Below, piece by piece: positions 9,140-18,066 of a DNA stretch of 64,000 nt (its first letter is position 1; every line of letters begins with the position of its first letter). Location of the stretch: positions 620,001 to 684,000 of the forward strand of contig NZ_NSJF01000002.1 of the NCBI RefSeq assembly GCF_002285285.1, given 5' to 3'. The position numbers and the translations under genes are program-made. The notes under the pieces are model-generated. The model saw nothing but the letters and a program-made list of their open reading frames with translations. It was not told the DNA's origin and ran no database searches. The DNA is from Vandammella animalimorsus (GTDB taxonomy: Bacteria; Pseudomonadota; Gammaproteobacteria; Burkholderiales; Burkholderiaceae_C).

Positions 9140-10389
9140 GTATGGCCGCGTTCTGGCCCAGCCTGCGGCGCGAGCTGCGCCTGCTGCGCCGCCGCCCCTG
9201 GGATCGCGCCATGCTCACCTGGGTGCCGGCCCTGACCGTGGCGCTGCTGTGCGCCACCTTCTCGGCGGGCCTGCCGCGCGGCCTGCCCATTGCCGTGTGG
9301 AATGAGGACGCGGGCGCGTTGCCGCGCCAGTTGCAGCGGATGCTGCAAGCCAGCCCTGGGCTGGCGCTGGCCGAGCCCGTGCACAGCGCCGCCCAGGCGC
9401 AACAGGCTTTGCAGTCCATGCGGGTGTATGCCGTGCTGCACATCCCCCGTCAGACCGAGCAGCGCATCCAGCAAGGCCAGGGCGCGGCGCTGACGCTGTT
9501 GCACAACGCCCAGATGGGCACACACTCGGGCTTGATCGAGCGCGATGTGCGCCAGGTCGTCGGCACCCTGAGCGCCGGCCTGGAGATGCAGGCCAGCGCC
9601 AAGCGCGGCACGCCCGCCCAGGCCTTGCCCATTTGGCGCGAGCCCATCACGCTGGAGTTGCGGCCGCTGTTCAACCCCTCGGGCAACTACGAGGCCTTTC
9701 TGGCCCTGGCGCTGATCCCCGCGCTGCTGTACGTGCTGGCCATGACGAGCGGGGCCTGGGTGGTCGGGCGCGAGCTGCGCGACCGCAGCCTGGGCGACTG
9801 GCTGCTGCCCGCGCCGACTGCTGTGCCCGGTGCATCCGATGCGCCCGCTGTGGCCGCTGCGGCCGCAGCGGCCGGGCCGGATCTGCCGCGCTGGTGGGCC
9901 ATTGCCAGCGCACTGGTTGGCAAGCTCGCCCCGGCCTGGCTGTCGCTGTCGCTGGTGGGCATGGCGGGCCTGGTGTATCTGACGCAATGGCGCGGCTGGC
10001 AGGCCGCTGGCAGTCTGGCCTGGGTGCTGCTGGCGCTGGCCTCGTTGGTGGCGGTCAGCCTGGTGATCGGCGGCCTGCTGGCGGCGGCCACCCGTTCGCT
10101 GCGCACGGCGCTGTCGTTCGCCGGCCTGCTGGCCGCGCCGGCCTTCGCCTTCAGCGGCGTGGGCTTTCCGCTGCTGGCCATGAGCCCCGGCGCCCACGCC
10201 TGGGCTGTGGCCATGCCGTACACGCACTACATCCGCTTGCAGATCGAGCAACTGCAAATGGGCGCGGACATCGCGCAAAGCCTGCCGGTGCTGGGCGGCC
10301 TGTGGTTGGCCTGCTTGTTGGGCCTGGCTCTGTCTGCCATGGCCTTGCGCTGGGCCTTGCCGCGCCCGGCCTTGTGGGGAGGGCGCTGA
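9136..10389 (+). CDS. ABC-2 type exporter permease, first of a pair
   Basis: 417 residues. One helix near the N-terminus (VPALTVALLCATFSAGL), a periplasmic domain of about 160 residues, then five or so C-terminal helices, as in YhhJ/YbhR-type ABC-2 permeases. The motif FNPSGNYEAFLALALIPALLYVLAM resembles the start of the ABC-2 domain. The start is GTG at 9136, overlapping the adaptor stop; an in-frame ATG at 9142 is the alternative. The low-complexity loop of Ala and Pro near residues 230-255 is unusual. No ATPase gene is in this operon. Confidence 0.83.
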   Translation: MSMAAFWPSLRRELRLLRRRPWDRAMLTWVPALTVALLCATFSAGLPRGLPIAVWNEDAGALPRQLQRMLQASPGLALAEPVHSAAQAQQALQSMRVYAVLHIPRQTEQRIQQGQGAALTLLHNAQMGTHSGLIERDVRQVVGTLSAGLEMQASAKRGTPAQALPIWREPITLELRPLFNPSGNYEAFLALALIPALLYVLAMTSGAWVVGRELRDRSLGDWLLPAPTAVPGASDAPAVAAAAAAAGPDLPRWWAIASALVGKLAPAWLSLSLVGMAGLVYLTQWRGWQAAGSLAWVLLALASLVAVSLVIGGLLAAATRSLRTALSFAGLLAAPAFAFSGVGFPLLAMSPGAHAWAVAMPYTHYIRLQIEQLQMGADIAQSLPVLGGLWLACLLGLALSAMALRWALPRPALWGGR

Positions 10390-10390
10390 G

Positions 10391-11569
10391 ATGGTCCGGC
10401 CCACGCCCCCAGCCCGGCCCGTGGATGCTGCGCCGCGCCAAGGCTTTGTCGCCCATTGGCTGGCAGCGCTGCGCGCCATGCTCAGGGATCAAGGCGTGCT
10501 GCTGCTGGTGGTGGGCGGGCCGCTGTTCTACAGCTTTTTCTACCCCTGGTTTTACAGCGCGCAGGTGGTGCAGCGCGTGCCCGTGGCCATCGTCGTGCCC
10601 GAGGCCGACAGCCTGACGCGCCAACTGCTGCGCTATGCCGATGCCAGCCCGCAACTGGCCGTGAACCTGGTCACGGCCGATGCCCAGCAGGCCCGCCAGG
10701 CCCTGCTGCGCGGCGACATCTACGGCTACGCCGAATTGCCGCGCGGCCTCAAGCGCGGCGTGTTGCGGCGCGAGCCGGTGCATGTGACGGTCTATGCCCA
10801 CGGCAGCTATCCGCTGGTGAGCAAGCAGGTGCAGCAAGGCTTTGCGCAAAGCTTTGGCACCGTCGCCGCCGGGGTGCAGCTCAAGCGCTTGCAGGCTGGC
10901 GGGCAAAGCGCGCCGCAGGCCGCCGCCAGCCGCGCGCCGCTGCAACTGCAAAGCACCGCCCTGTTCAACCCCACGGGCGGCTATGGCAGCTTCGTCGTGG
11001 CGGCCGTGGCGCTGCTGATCCTGCAACAAACCCTGCTGATGGGCATTGCCATGTTGGTGGCCACCTGGCGCGAACAACAACGCGCCGCCGCCAGCCCCAA
11101 CGCCTGGCTGGCGCGGCTGCTGGCCTTTTGCCTGCCCGGCTGGCTGGCCGGGCTGTACTACTTTGGCTGGATGTTCTTCTGGCACGACTACCCCAGCGGC
11201 GGCAACCCGCTGGGCGCGCTGGCGCTGCTGGGCCTGTTCGTGCCCGCCGTAGTCGGCTGCGCGGCGCTGTTGGGGCTGTGGGTGGCCGACCGCGAGCGCG
11301 TGCTCTATCTGGTGCTGTTCACCAGCTTGCCACTGGCCTTTCTGGCGGGCTTCACCTGGCCGGCCGAAGCCCTGCCGCCCTGGCTGGAGTGGCTGCGCTG
11401 GGCCTCGCCCAGCACGGCGGCCATCCAGGCCTCGCTGCGCCTGAACCAACTGGGCGCGCCACTGGCCGCGGCGCTGGGGCCGCTGGCCGTGCTGGCCGCC
11501 ATCGCGCTGCTGGGCTGGCTGGGCACGCTGCTGGCAGGCAGCCGCCAGCGCTCGCCTGCGCCGCCTTGA
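10391..11569 (+). CDS. ABC-2 type exporter permease, second of a pair
   Basis: 392 residues with the same architecture as the preceding gene: an N-terminal helix (GVLLLVVGGPLFYSFFYPW), a periplasmic domain, and five C-terminal helices. The motif FNPTGGYGSFVVAAVALLILQQTLLMGIAML matches its partner's FNPSGNY block, pointing to an ancient duplication and a heterodimer. It begins one base after the previous stop. A rho-independent terminator follows at 11603-11635. I infer export of a small hydrophobic or toxic compound by analogy to YbhGFSR-type systems; the substrate cannot be told from sequence. Confidence 0.83.
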   Translation: MVRPTPPARPVDAAPRQGFVAHWLAALRAMLRDQGVLLLVVGGPLFYSFFYPWFYSAQVVQRVPVAIVVPEADSLTRQLLRYADASPQLAVNLVTADAQQARQALLRGDIYGYAELPRGLKRGVLRREPVHVTVYAHGSYPLVSKQVQQGFAQSFGTVAAGVQLKRLQAGGQSAPQAAASRAPLQLQSTALFNPTGGYGSFVVAAVALLILQQTLLMGIAMLVATWREQQRAAASPNAWLARLLAFCLPGWLAGLYYFGWMFFWHDYPSGGNPLGALALLGLFVPAVVGCAALLGLWVADRERVLYLVLFTSLPLAFLAGFTWPAEALPPWLEWLRWASPSTAAIQASLRLNQLGAPLAAALGPLAVLAAIALLGWLGTLLAGSRQRSPAPP

Positions 11570-11602
11570 AGGCGCTTGCGCTGCATCGGCCCCCACCATG
11601 CG

Positions 11603-11635
11603 AGCCCCTGAGAGCCTGGGCCGTCAGGGGCTTTT
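11603..11635 (+). terminator. Rho-independent terminator of the efflux operon
   Basis: A perfect 9-bp inverted repeat (agcccctga at 11603-11611 and tcaggggct at 11624-11632) with a 12-base loop, followed by a short T run. It lies 33 bases after the second permease stop and before the convergent ftsY stop at 11664. Confidence 0.75.
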
Positions 11636-11663
11636 GCGTGCGATGGCCTTGACTGAAGGCGGC

Positions 11664-13241
11664 TCAATCGAGCAGCGCCTGGGCGAACTCGCGGGCGTTG
11701 AAGGTTTGCAGGTCTTCGAGCTTTTCGCCCACGCCGATGAAGTACACGGGCACAGGGCGCTCCTGGGCGATGGCGGCCAGCACGCCGCCTTTGGCGGTGC
11801 CGTCGAGCTTGGTGACGATCAGGCCCGTCAGTTGCAGTGCGTCATCGAAGGCCTTGACCTGGGCCAGCGCGTTCTGGCCGGTGTTGCCGTCGATCACCAG
11901 CAGCACCTCGTGCGGGGCGCTGGCTTCGGCCTTGGTGATGACGCGCTTGATTTTCTTCAGCTCTTCCATCAGGTGCAGCTGCGTGGGCAGGCGCCCGGCG
12001 GTGTCCACCAGCACCACGTCCTTGCCGCGCGCCTTGCCGGCGGTGACGGCGTCGAAGCTGACGGCGGCCGGGTCGCCGCCTTGCTGGCCGATGATTTCCA
12101 CGGTGTTGCGCGTGGCCCAGACGCCCAATTGCTCGCGCGCGGCGGCGCGGAAGGTGTCGGCCGCGGCCAGCAGCACGCTGGCTTCGGCATCGGCCAGGTG
12201 GCGCGTGAGCTTGCCGATGGAGGTGGTCTTGCCCGCGCCGTTGACGCCCGCGACCATGATGACGGTGGGCTCGTGCTCGCCGATCACCAGGGTTTTTTCC
12301 AGCGGTTGCAGCAGCTGGGCAATGGCATCGGCCAGCAGGCCTTTGACCTGGGCCGGATCGGTGGCTTTGGCGGCCTTGACGCGGCGGCGCAGGTCATCGA
12401 GCAGGAAGGTCGTGGCCTTGACGCCCGCATCGGCCATGAGCAGCGCGGTTTCCAGCTCCTCATACAGCTCTTCGTCGATCTTCGTGCCGGTGAAAACGGT
12501 GGAGATGCTGCTGCCGGTTTTGCGCAGCCCGGCTTTGAGCTTGTCCAGCCAGCTTTTGCGTTCCGCAGCGGGTGCAGGTGTGGCGCTGGCGGGGGCTGTT
12601 TCGGCAGGGGCGGGCGCGGCCACGGGGGCGCTGCCCACGGCCGGGGCTGCCGGCTGCGGCATGGGCGTGGGCGTGGGCGTGGGCGTGGGCGTGGGCGTGG
12701 GCACAGCCTGCTGGGCTGACGACGCTGTGCCGGGTGCGGGTACGGCGGGCGCGGATGGGGGCAGCGGCGCAGGCGGCGGCGCTGTGGTCACGGCCGGTGG
12801 TGGGCTCAGTGACTGGGCCGGCGCCGCGGGCAGGTTGGCGGGTTGCAGGGGCGCGGCTGTGGGCGGGGCCGGGATGGCAGCCGATACAGGGGGCTGCACG
12901 GGGGCAGGCGCTGGCGCGTTGATGCCGGGGGGCGCGTGCGGCTCGGCGGCGGGAACGGCCGCAGGTGGCGCGGTGATTGGCGCCGGGGGCTGAGGGGGCT
13001 GTGCAGGGGCTGGCGCTGTGTGAGCCGGGCCCACTGTTTCAGCTGCGTCGGCGAGCTTGGGGGCTTCAGGGGCAGCAAGGGGCGCAGGCGTGGGCGGCGC
13101 AATCGGCGCGGCGGGGGGCGTGTCGATGGCTTGCTGGCGCAACCAGTCCATGACGCTGCTGTCGACAGCTGGTGGCGGTGGCTTGGCGCTGGTTTCGCTG
13201 GGCGCGGGGGCTGGGGATTTTTTTCTGAAAAAGCTGAACAT
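11664..13241 (-). CDS. ftsY: Signal recognition particle receptor FtsY
   Basis: 525 residues. The C-terminal NG domain (about 215-525) has all SRP-GTPase motifs: GVNGAGKTTSIGKL (G1), AADTFRAAAREQL (G2), VLVDTAGRLPTQ (G3), TKLDGTAKGG (G4) and FIGVGEKLEDLQTF. It docks SRP-ribosome complexes at the inner membrane. The N-terminal 200 residues are rich in Pro and Ala and largely lack the acidic composition of E. coli FtsY; such low-complexity A domains vary widely. The start at 13241 (MFSFFRKKSPAP) gives the usual short basic amphipathic N-terminus; the frame to 13298 is not supported. It is convergent with the efflux operon. Confidence 0.95.
   Translation of the reverse strand: MFSFFRKKSPAPAPSETSAKPPPPAVDSSVMDWLRQQAIDTPPAAPIAPPTPAPLAAPEAPKLADAAETVGPAHTAPAPAQPPQPPAPITAPPAAVPAAEPHAPPGINAPAPAPVQPPVSAAIPAPPTAAPLQPANLPAAPAQSLSPPPAVTTAPPPAPLPPSAPAVPAPGTASSAQQAVPTPTPTPTPTPTPMPQPAAPAVGSAPVAAPAPAETAPASATPAPAAERKSWLDKLKAGLRKTGSSISTVFTGTKIDEELYEELETALLMADAGVKATTFLLDDLRRRVKAAKATDPAQVKGLLADAIAQLLQPLEKTLVIGEHEPTVIMVAGVNGAGKTTSIGKLTRHLADAEASVLLAAADTFRAAAREQLGVWATRNTVEIIGQQGGDPAAVSFDAVTAGKARGKDVVLVDTAGRLPTQLHLMEELKKIKRVITKAEASAPHEVLLVIDGNTGQNALAQVKAFDDALQLTGLIVTKLDGTAKGGVLAAIAQERPVPVYFIGVGEKLEDLQTFNAREFAQALLD
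12663..12698. repeat. Hexanucleotide tandem repeat (GGGCGT)6 inside ftsY
   Basis: Six perfect copies of gggcgt on the plus strand, encoding six Pro-Thr pairs in the linker of FtsY on the minus strand. Copy-number changes would keep the reading frame, so the effect would be linker length only. Confidence 0.9.
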
Positions 13242-13386
13242 AATGCGCGGCGTTGGTGCTGCCAGGGGCACGGGCCTGGGCACGCGCCAAAATGGCATTT
13301 AGGCGTTGGGCAACGTGCCCGACGGGGCGCTGTGGCGCCTTCATCAATGGAGAACCTGGACTGTGAAGACGCAAGAGCGCGATTGT

Positions 13387-14907
13387 ATGAAACCTTGGTT
13401 GAGGCGCAGCGCAGCGCTGCTGGCTGCGGCCTGCCTGGCCGCATGCGCTAGCGCCCCAGGCACTGCCGCGCTGGAGGCGGACAAACCGCCGGCCGCGCAG
13501 GTGGCAGCGCCAGCGGCATCGACTGATCAATTGCCGGCCGGCGCGCAGGCGCTGCGCGAGGATGAGGCGCTGGCGCATTACCGGCTGGCCAATGGGCTGG
13601 AGGTCATCGTCAAGCCCGACCGGCGCGCGCCGACGGCCATCCACATGCTGTGGGTGCGCGTGGGCTCGATCGACGAAGCCGATGGCACCAGCGGCGTGGC
13701 GCATGCGCTGGAACACATGATGTTCAAGGGCAGCAAGGCCTTGGCGCCGGGCGTGTTCTCGCGCCGCGTGGCCGAACTGGGCGGGCAGGACAATGCCTTC
13801 ACCAGCCTGGACTACACGGCCTATTTCCAGCAGGTGCCGGTGCAGCAGCTGGGCGTGGTGATGGGCCTGGAGGCCGAGCGCTTTGCGCACAACCAGTGGC
13901 CCGATGAGGAGTTCACGCGCGAGATCGAGGTCATCAAGGAAGAGCGCCGCCTGCGCACCGACGACCAGCCGCGCGCCAAGCTGTTCGAGCAGCTGATGGC
14001 GGCCACCTTCATGGCTGCGCCGCAGCGCCGCCCGATCATTGGCTGGATGGACGATTTGCAGCGCATGCGCGCCGAGGACGTGCGCGCTTTCTACCGCCAG
14101 TGGTATGTGCCGGCCAATGCCGCTGTGGTGGTGGTAGGCCAGGTGCAGCCGCGCCAGGCGCTGGCGCTGGTGGCGCGTCACTATGGCGATGCGCTGCAGG
14201 GCAGTGCGCAGTTGGCGGCCACGCTGCCGGCGCGCAAGATCACGCAGGAGCCGCCGCAGCAAGGCCCCAGGCGCATTGTGCTGCGCGACCGGGTCGAGCA
14301 GCCGGTGCTGCTGATGGCCTTCAAGGCCCCGGCGTTGCAGCAGTTGCAGCAACCTACCGCCAGCGATCGTGAGGCGCTGGCGCTGATGGCGCTGGCCGGC
14401 GTGCTCAGCGGCTACGAGGGCGCGCGACTGGAGCGCGCGCTGGTGCGCGGCCCGCAGCGCGTAGCCGACAGCGTTGATGCCAGCGCCATGCTCAGCAACC
14501 GCAGCGGCAATGGCCTGTTCCTGCTCAGCGCCATCCCCGCGCCCGGGCGCGATGGCCAGGCCGTGGAACAGGCGCTGCGCCGGGCGATTGCCGAGGTGGC
14601 GCAGCGCGGCGTTGGTCAGCAGGAGCTGCAGCGCGTGGTCACGCAGTGGACGGCGGCCACGGTGTACGAGCAGGACTCGATGTTCGCGCAGGCCAATGAG
14701 CTGGGGCGCAATTGGGTCCAGGGCTGGCCACTCGATGCCAGCGAGTTGCTGATCCAGCGGCTGCGCGAAGTCACTCCCGAGCAGGTGCAGGCCGTGGCGG
14801 CGCGCTATTTCGGTGACGATGGGCTGACGGTGGCCGAGTTGCAGCCGCAGGCGCCATCCGCCGCAGCATCCACGGCACCCAAGGCCACACGCAAGGAGCA
14901 ACCATGA
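13387..14907 (+). CDS. M16-family zinc metallopeptidase, catalytic partner (lipoprotein)
   Basis: 506 residues. It starts with a lipoprotein signal (LLAAACLAACAS, lipobox LAAC). The inverted zinc motif HALEHMMFKG (HxxEH) and the downstream glutamate in EIEVIKEERR are intact, so this is the active M16 subunit. A second M16 domain fills the C-terminal half. The ATG at 13387 is chosen since it opens the signal peptide. It overlaps the next gene by ATGA. Known pairs of this kind form periplasmic heterodimers of an active and an inactive chain that degrade small peptides; the substrate here is unknown. Confidence 0.9.
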   Translation: MKPWLRRSAALLAAACLAACASAPGTAALEADKPPAAQVAAPAASTDQLPAGAQALREDEALAHYRLANGLEVIVKPDRRAPTAIHMLWVRVGSIDEADGTSGVAHALEHMMFKGSKALAPGVFSRRVAELGGQDNAFTSLDYTAYFQQVPVQQLGVVMGLEAERFAHNQWPDEEFTREIEVIKEERRLRTDDQPRAKLFEQLMAATFMAAPQRRPIIGWMDDLQRMRAEDVRAFYRQWYVPANAAVVVVGQVQPRQALALVARHYGDALQGSAQLAATLPARKITQEPPQQGPRRIVLRDRVEQPVLLMAFKAPALQQLQQPTASDREALALMALAGVLSGYEGARLERALVRGPQRVADSVDASAMLSNRSGNGLFLLSAIPAPGRDGQAVEQALRRAIAEVAQRGVGQQELQRVVTQWTAATVYEQDSMFAQANELGRNWVQGWPLDASELLIQRLREVTPEQVQAVAARYFGDDGLTVAELQPQAPSAAASTAPKATRKEQP

Positions 14908-16349
14908 TGAAGCGCCCATTTCTCATCCATGCCCTGAGCGCAGCGGCGCTGGTGGCCTGCGCGCCGCTGCCGCCAGCGGCCCAGCAGCCAGCACAGCAGC
15001 CAACGCAGCAACCAGTGAGGCAGCCAGCGGTGCTGCACCAGCCCTTGCCGGCCGATGCGCAGACGCAGGCCCCATCGCTGCTGCCCATCGAGCACTGGCG
15101 CCAGGCCAGCGGTGCGCAGGTCTGGCTGGTGCACAGCCCCAGCCTGCCGATGGTGGATGTGCAGATCGACTTCGATGGCGGCGCGCGGCGCGATCCGGCC
15201 GACCAGGCCGGCCTGGCCACGGCCACGGCCAGCATGCTGACCAAGGGCGTGCGCGCCGCACACGGCCAGGCCGCGCTGGACGAAGACCAGCTCGGCCAGG
15301 CCTGGGCCGACCTGGGCGCATCGTTCGAGGCCAGCGCCAGCCGCGATCGCTTCACGCTGCACCTGCGCAGCCTGACCGATGAGCAGCTTCTGCCCAAGGC
15401 CGTGGCGCTGGCTGCGCGGCAAATTGGCCAGAGCGCCTGGCCCGAGGCCGTCTGGCAACGCGAGCGCCAGCGCTGGAGCGCCGCGCTGCGTGAGGCCCAG
15501 ACCCGCCCGGGCGTGATCGCAGGCCAGGCCTTCGATCAAGCCGTCTACGGCGCGCACCCCTACGGCTATCAAGTACAGCCCCAGACCCTGGCGCAGATCG
15601 GCGTGCGCGACATGCAAGCTTTTTATGCCCGGCATGTGCAGCCCTGCCAGGCCAAGGTCAGCGTGGTCGGCCGCATCGGCCGCGAGCAGGCCGACCGCCT
15701 GGTGCACGAGCTGCTGGCCCAGTTGCCCCAAGCCACGGTCTGCAAGGCCTTGCCGGTCGTCTCTGAGGTGCAGCCGCTGTCGCAGGCCAGCAGCCAGCGT
15801 ATCCCCTTTGCGGCTGAGCAGGCCCAGGTACTGATTGGTCAGCCGGGCATTCGCCGCGATGACCCGGACTTTTTGGCGCTGCTGGTGGCCAACCACATCC
15901 TGGGCGGCAGTGGCTTTGGCTCGCGCCTGATGGAGCAAGTGCGCGAGCAGCGCGGCCTGGTTTATGGCGTCTCCAGCAGCTTCAGCCCGGGCAACCATGC
16001 CGGGGCCTTCACCATCGGTTTGCAAACGCGCGCCGACCAGGCCGAAGCGGCCGTGCAGCTGGTGCATGAACTGGTGGCCGAATTCGTCGCCAAGGGCCCG
16101 ACGGAGAAAGAGCTGGCCGATGCCAAGGCCAATCTAATTGGCGGCTTTGCGCTGCGTATCGACAGCAACGCCAAGCTGCTGGGCAATGTGGCCAACATCG
16201 CCTGGAACGACCTGCCGCTGGACTATCTGGACACCTGGACGGCCAAGGTCCAGGCTCTGAGCGTTGCCGACATCCACCGTGCGTTGCAAAAGGCGCTGCA
16301 GCCGCAGGCCATGGCCACCGTCATTGTCGGCGCGGAGGGCAGGCCTTGA
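14904..16349 (+). CDS. M16-family peptidase-like protein, non-catalytic partner
   Basis: 481 residues with a probable lipoprotein signal (ALSAAALVACAP) and a Gln/Pro-rich linker (QQPAQQPTQQPVRQP). It has the M16 fold, but the zinc motif is gone: the matching segment reads GLATATASMLTKG. The C-terminal half keeps the substrate-binding R/Y region (REQRGLVYGVSSSF). It is the expected inactive partner of the preceding gene and is coupled to it by an ATGA overlap. Confidence 0.88.
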   Translation: MMKRPFLIHALSAAALVACAPLPPAAQQPAQQPTQQPVRQPAVLHQPLPADAQTQAPSLLPIEHWRQASGAQVWLVHSPSLPMVDVQIDFDGGARRDPADQAGLATATASMLTKGVRAAHGQAALDEDQLGQAWADLGASFEASASRDRFTLHLRSLTDEQLLPKAVALAARQIGQSAWPEAVWQRERQRWSAALREAQTRPGVIAGQAFDQAVYGAHPYGYQVQPQTLAQIGVRDMQAFYARHVQPCQAKVSVVGRIGREQADRLVHELLAQLPQATVCKALPVVSEVQPLSQASSQRIPFAAEQAQVLIGQPGIRRDDPDFLALLVANHILGGSGFGSRLMEQVREQRGLVYGVSSSFSPGNHAGAFTIGLQTRADQAEAAVQLVHELVAEFVAKGPTEKELADAKANLIGGFALRIDSNAKLLGNVANIAWNDLPLDYLDTWTAKVQALSVADIHRALQKALQPQAMATVIVGAEGRP

Positions 16350-17017
16350 GTACGCCGCCGTTGGCCGGCCGCGCCCGCGTGGCCAAGGCTGGTGCTGCCA
16401 AGGCGACAGCGGCCAAAGCGGCCAAAGCGGCCAAAGCAGCGCCGGGGCAGGTGCGCATCATCGGCGGGCAATGGAAGCGCAGCCGCCTGCCGGTGGCCGC
16501 GCGCCCTGGCCTGCGGCCCACGCCCGATCGCGTGCGCGAAACTCTGTTCAATTGGCTGGGCCAGGATTTGCATGGTCGCCACTGCCTGGACGCTTTTGCG
16601 GGCAGCGGCGCGTTGGGGCTGGAGGCCGCCTCGCGCCATGCGGCGCAGGTGCTGCTGGTTGAGCGCGACCCGGGCCTGTGCCGCCAATTGCAGGCCCATG
16701 CGCAGCGCCTGCAGGCGGGCAATGTGCGCATCCAGTGCGGCGATGGCCTGGCGGCGCTGCGTGCGCCCTGCGCGCAGCAGCCCCAGGGTTGGGATGTGGT
16801 CTTTCTCGACCCTCCCTATGCCGCTGGGCTGGATGAGTCAGCCTTGCAGCTGGCGCGTAACGCGCTGGCACCCGATGGCTGGCTGTACTGGGAAAGCGGT
16901 CGTGAATGGGGCCAGGCCGAGCTGGCCGAACTGGGCTGGCAGCGCCGCCACTATCTGCGCGCTGGCCAGGTGCATGCGCATTTGCTGGCATTGGCGCCGG
17001 TTGAGGCTGAGGCATGA
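16346..17017 (+). CDS. rsmD: 16S rRNA (guanine966-N2)-methyltransferase RsmD
   Basis: 223 residues. Class I methyltransferase motifs are clear: RIIGGQWKRSRLPV, RPTPDRVRETLFNWL, the SAM loop LDAFAGSGALGLEA, and catalytic VFLDPPYAAG (DPPY). RsmD methylates G966 of 16S rRNA in the assembled 30S subunit. The start is a TTG at 16346 overlapping the previous TGA; it is the only start that keeps the frame linked. The N-terminal 34 residues are an extra Ala/Lys segment encoded by a 9-base tandem repeat near 16409-16435. coaD, often the next gene, is replaced here by an asparaginase. Confidence 0.93.
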   Translation: MSTPPLAGRARVAKAGAAKATAAKAAKAAKAAPGQVRIIGGQWKRSRLPVAARPGLRPTPDRVRETLFNWLGQDLHGRHCLDAFAGSGALGLEAASRHAAQVLLVERDPGLCRQLQAHAQRLQAGNVRIQCGDGLAALRAPCAQQPQGWDVVFLDPPYAAGLDESALQLARNALAPDGWLYWESGREWGQAELAELGWQRRHYLRAGQVHAHLLALAPVEAEA

Positions 17018-18066
17018 GCGGCGGCGCCGCGCCGCAGCTGCGCATCCTGGCCACGGGCGGCACCATCGCTGGTCAGGCCGCCAGCGCAAGCGACCACGTG
17101 GGCTACCAAGCCGCCGTGTTGCCGGTGCAGCAATTGCTCGATGCCGTGCCGGCGCTGCAGCAACTGCCAGCTCAGCTGCATGCCGAGCAAATCTTGCAAA
17201 AGGACAGCAAGGATCTGGATGCCGGCGATTGGCTGCGCATTGCCCAGGCCACGGCCGCCGCGCTGGCGCAGCCGCAGGTGCAGGGCGTGGTGCTGACGCA
17301 TGGCACGGACACGCTGGAGGAGACCGCTTGGTTTCTGCACCGCTGCCTGCCTGCCGTGGGCAAGCCAGTGGTGCTGGTCAGCGCCATGCGCCCGGCTGGC
17401 GCGCTGGGAGCAGATGGACCGCAGAACCTGTTTGACGCCTGCGTGCTCGCACTGTCTGCCGCGCAGATTGGATTGGTGCGCGCAGGCGCAGGCTGCCAGG
17501 TGCTGACAGTGGCTGCGGGCCGCGTCTTCGATGCGCTGACAGTGCAGAAAGTGCAGCCTTACCATGTGCCGGCTTTCAGTGCCGGTGAGGCTGGCCCGCT
17601 GGCCTGGGTGGAGCAGGGGCAGGTGCGCTTGGCCAGAGCGCCTTGCTCGCCAGGGCACGGGCAGGATGAGCAGTGGGCCGAGGGGCCATGGGCACCAGGC
17701 CATTACCAGGCGCTGCTGCGGGCTGCAGCGCAGACGCCACCGCCTGCCGTGGCTTGGCTGAGCAGCCATGCAGGGTTTGATGCACGCCAGGTTCGGGCCT
17801 TGGTGGCGGCCGGTTTTGAGGGGCTGCTGGTGGCGGGCACGGGCAATGCGACCTTGCACCATGCCTTGCACGCGGCCTTGTGCGAGGCCCAGCGCGAGGC
17901 TGGGGTGGCCGTGGCCGTAACCAGCCGCTGCAATGCCGGGACCGTGGTGCCCGGCCCAGCGCCGACCTGGCCATTGCTGCCTTTGCCACCAGCCAAGGCG
18001 CGGCTGGAGCTGCAACTGCAGCTGTGGCTGCAGCGCATACCATTCAGCGCGGCAGGATCAGTGTGA
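17014..18066 (+). CDS. L-asparaginase
   Basis: 350 residues. Both catalytic threonine motifs are present: ILATGGTIAG near the N-terminus and GVVLTHGTDTLEETAWFL. The lysine in the usual downstream position corresponds to the VSAMRPAGALGADGPQN block, as in bacterial asparaginases. It hydrolyses asparagine to aspartate and ammonia. There is no signal peptide, so it should be cytoplasmic. It overlaps rsmD by ATGA, and its 3' end overlaps the convergent sensor kinase gene by 23 bases. Confidence 0.9.
   Translation: MSGGAAPQLRILATGGTIAGQAASASDHVGYQAAVLPVQQLLDAVPALQQLPAQLHAEQILQKDSKDLDAGDWLRIAQATAAALAQPQVQGVVLTHGTDTLEETAWFLHRCLPAVGKPVVLVSAMRPAGALGADGPQNLFDACVLALSAAQIGLVRAGAGCQVLTVAAGRVFDALTVQKVQPYHVPAFSAGEAGPLAWVEQGQVRLARAPCSPGHGQDEQWAEGPWAPGHYQALLRAAAQTPPPAVAWLSSHAGFDARQVRALVAAGFEGLLVAGTGNATLHHALHAALCEAQREAGVAVAVTSRCNAGTVVPGPAPTWPLLPLPPAKARLELQLQLWLQRIPFSAAGSV

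Noticed and set aside
12572-12922. Possible regulatory role of the GC-rich repeat tract within ftsY
   Set aside because: The tract is explained by Pro-Thr and Pro-Ala codons in the linker; nothing suggests a binding site.
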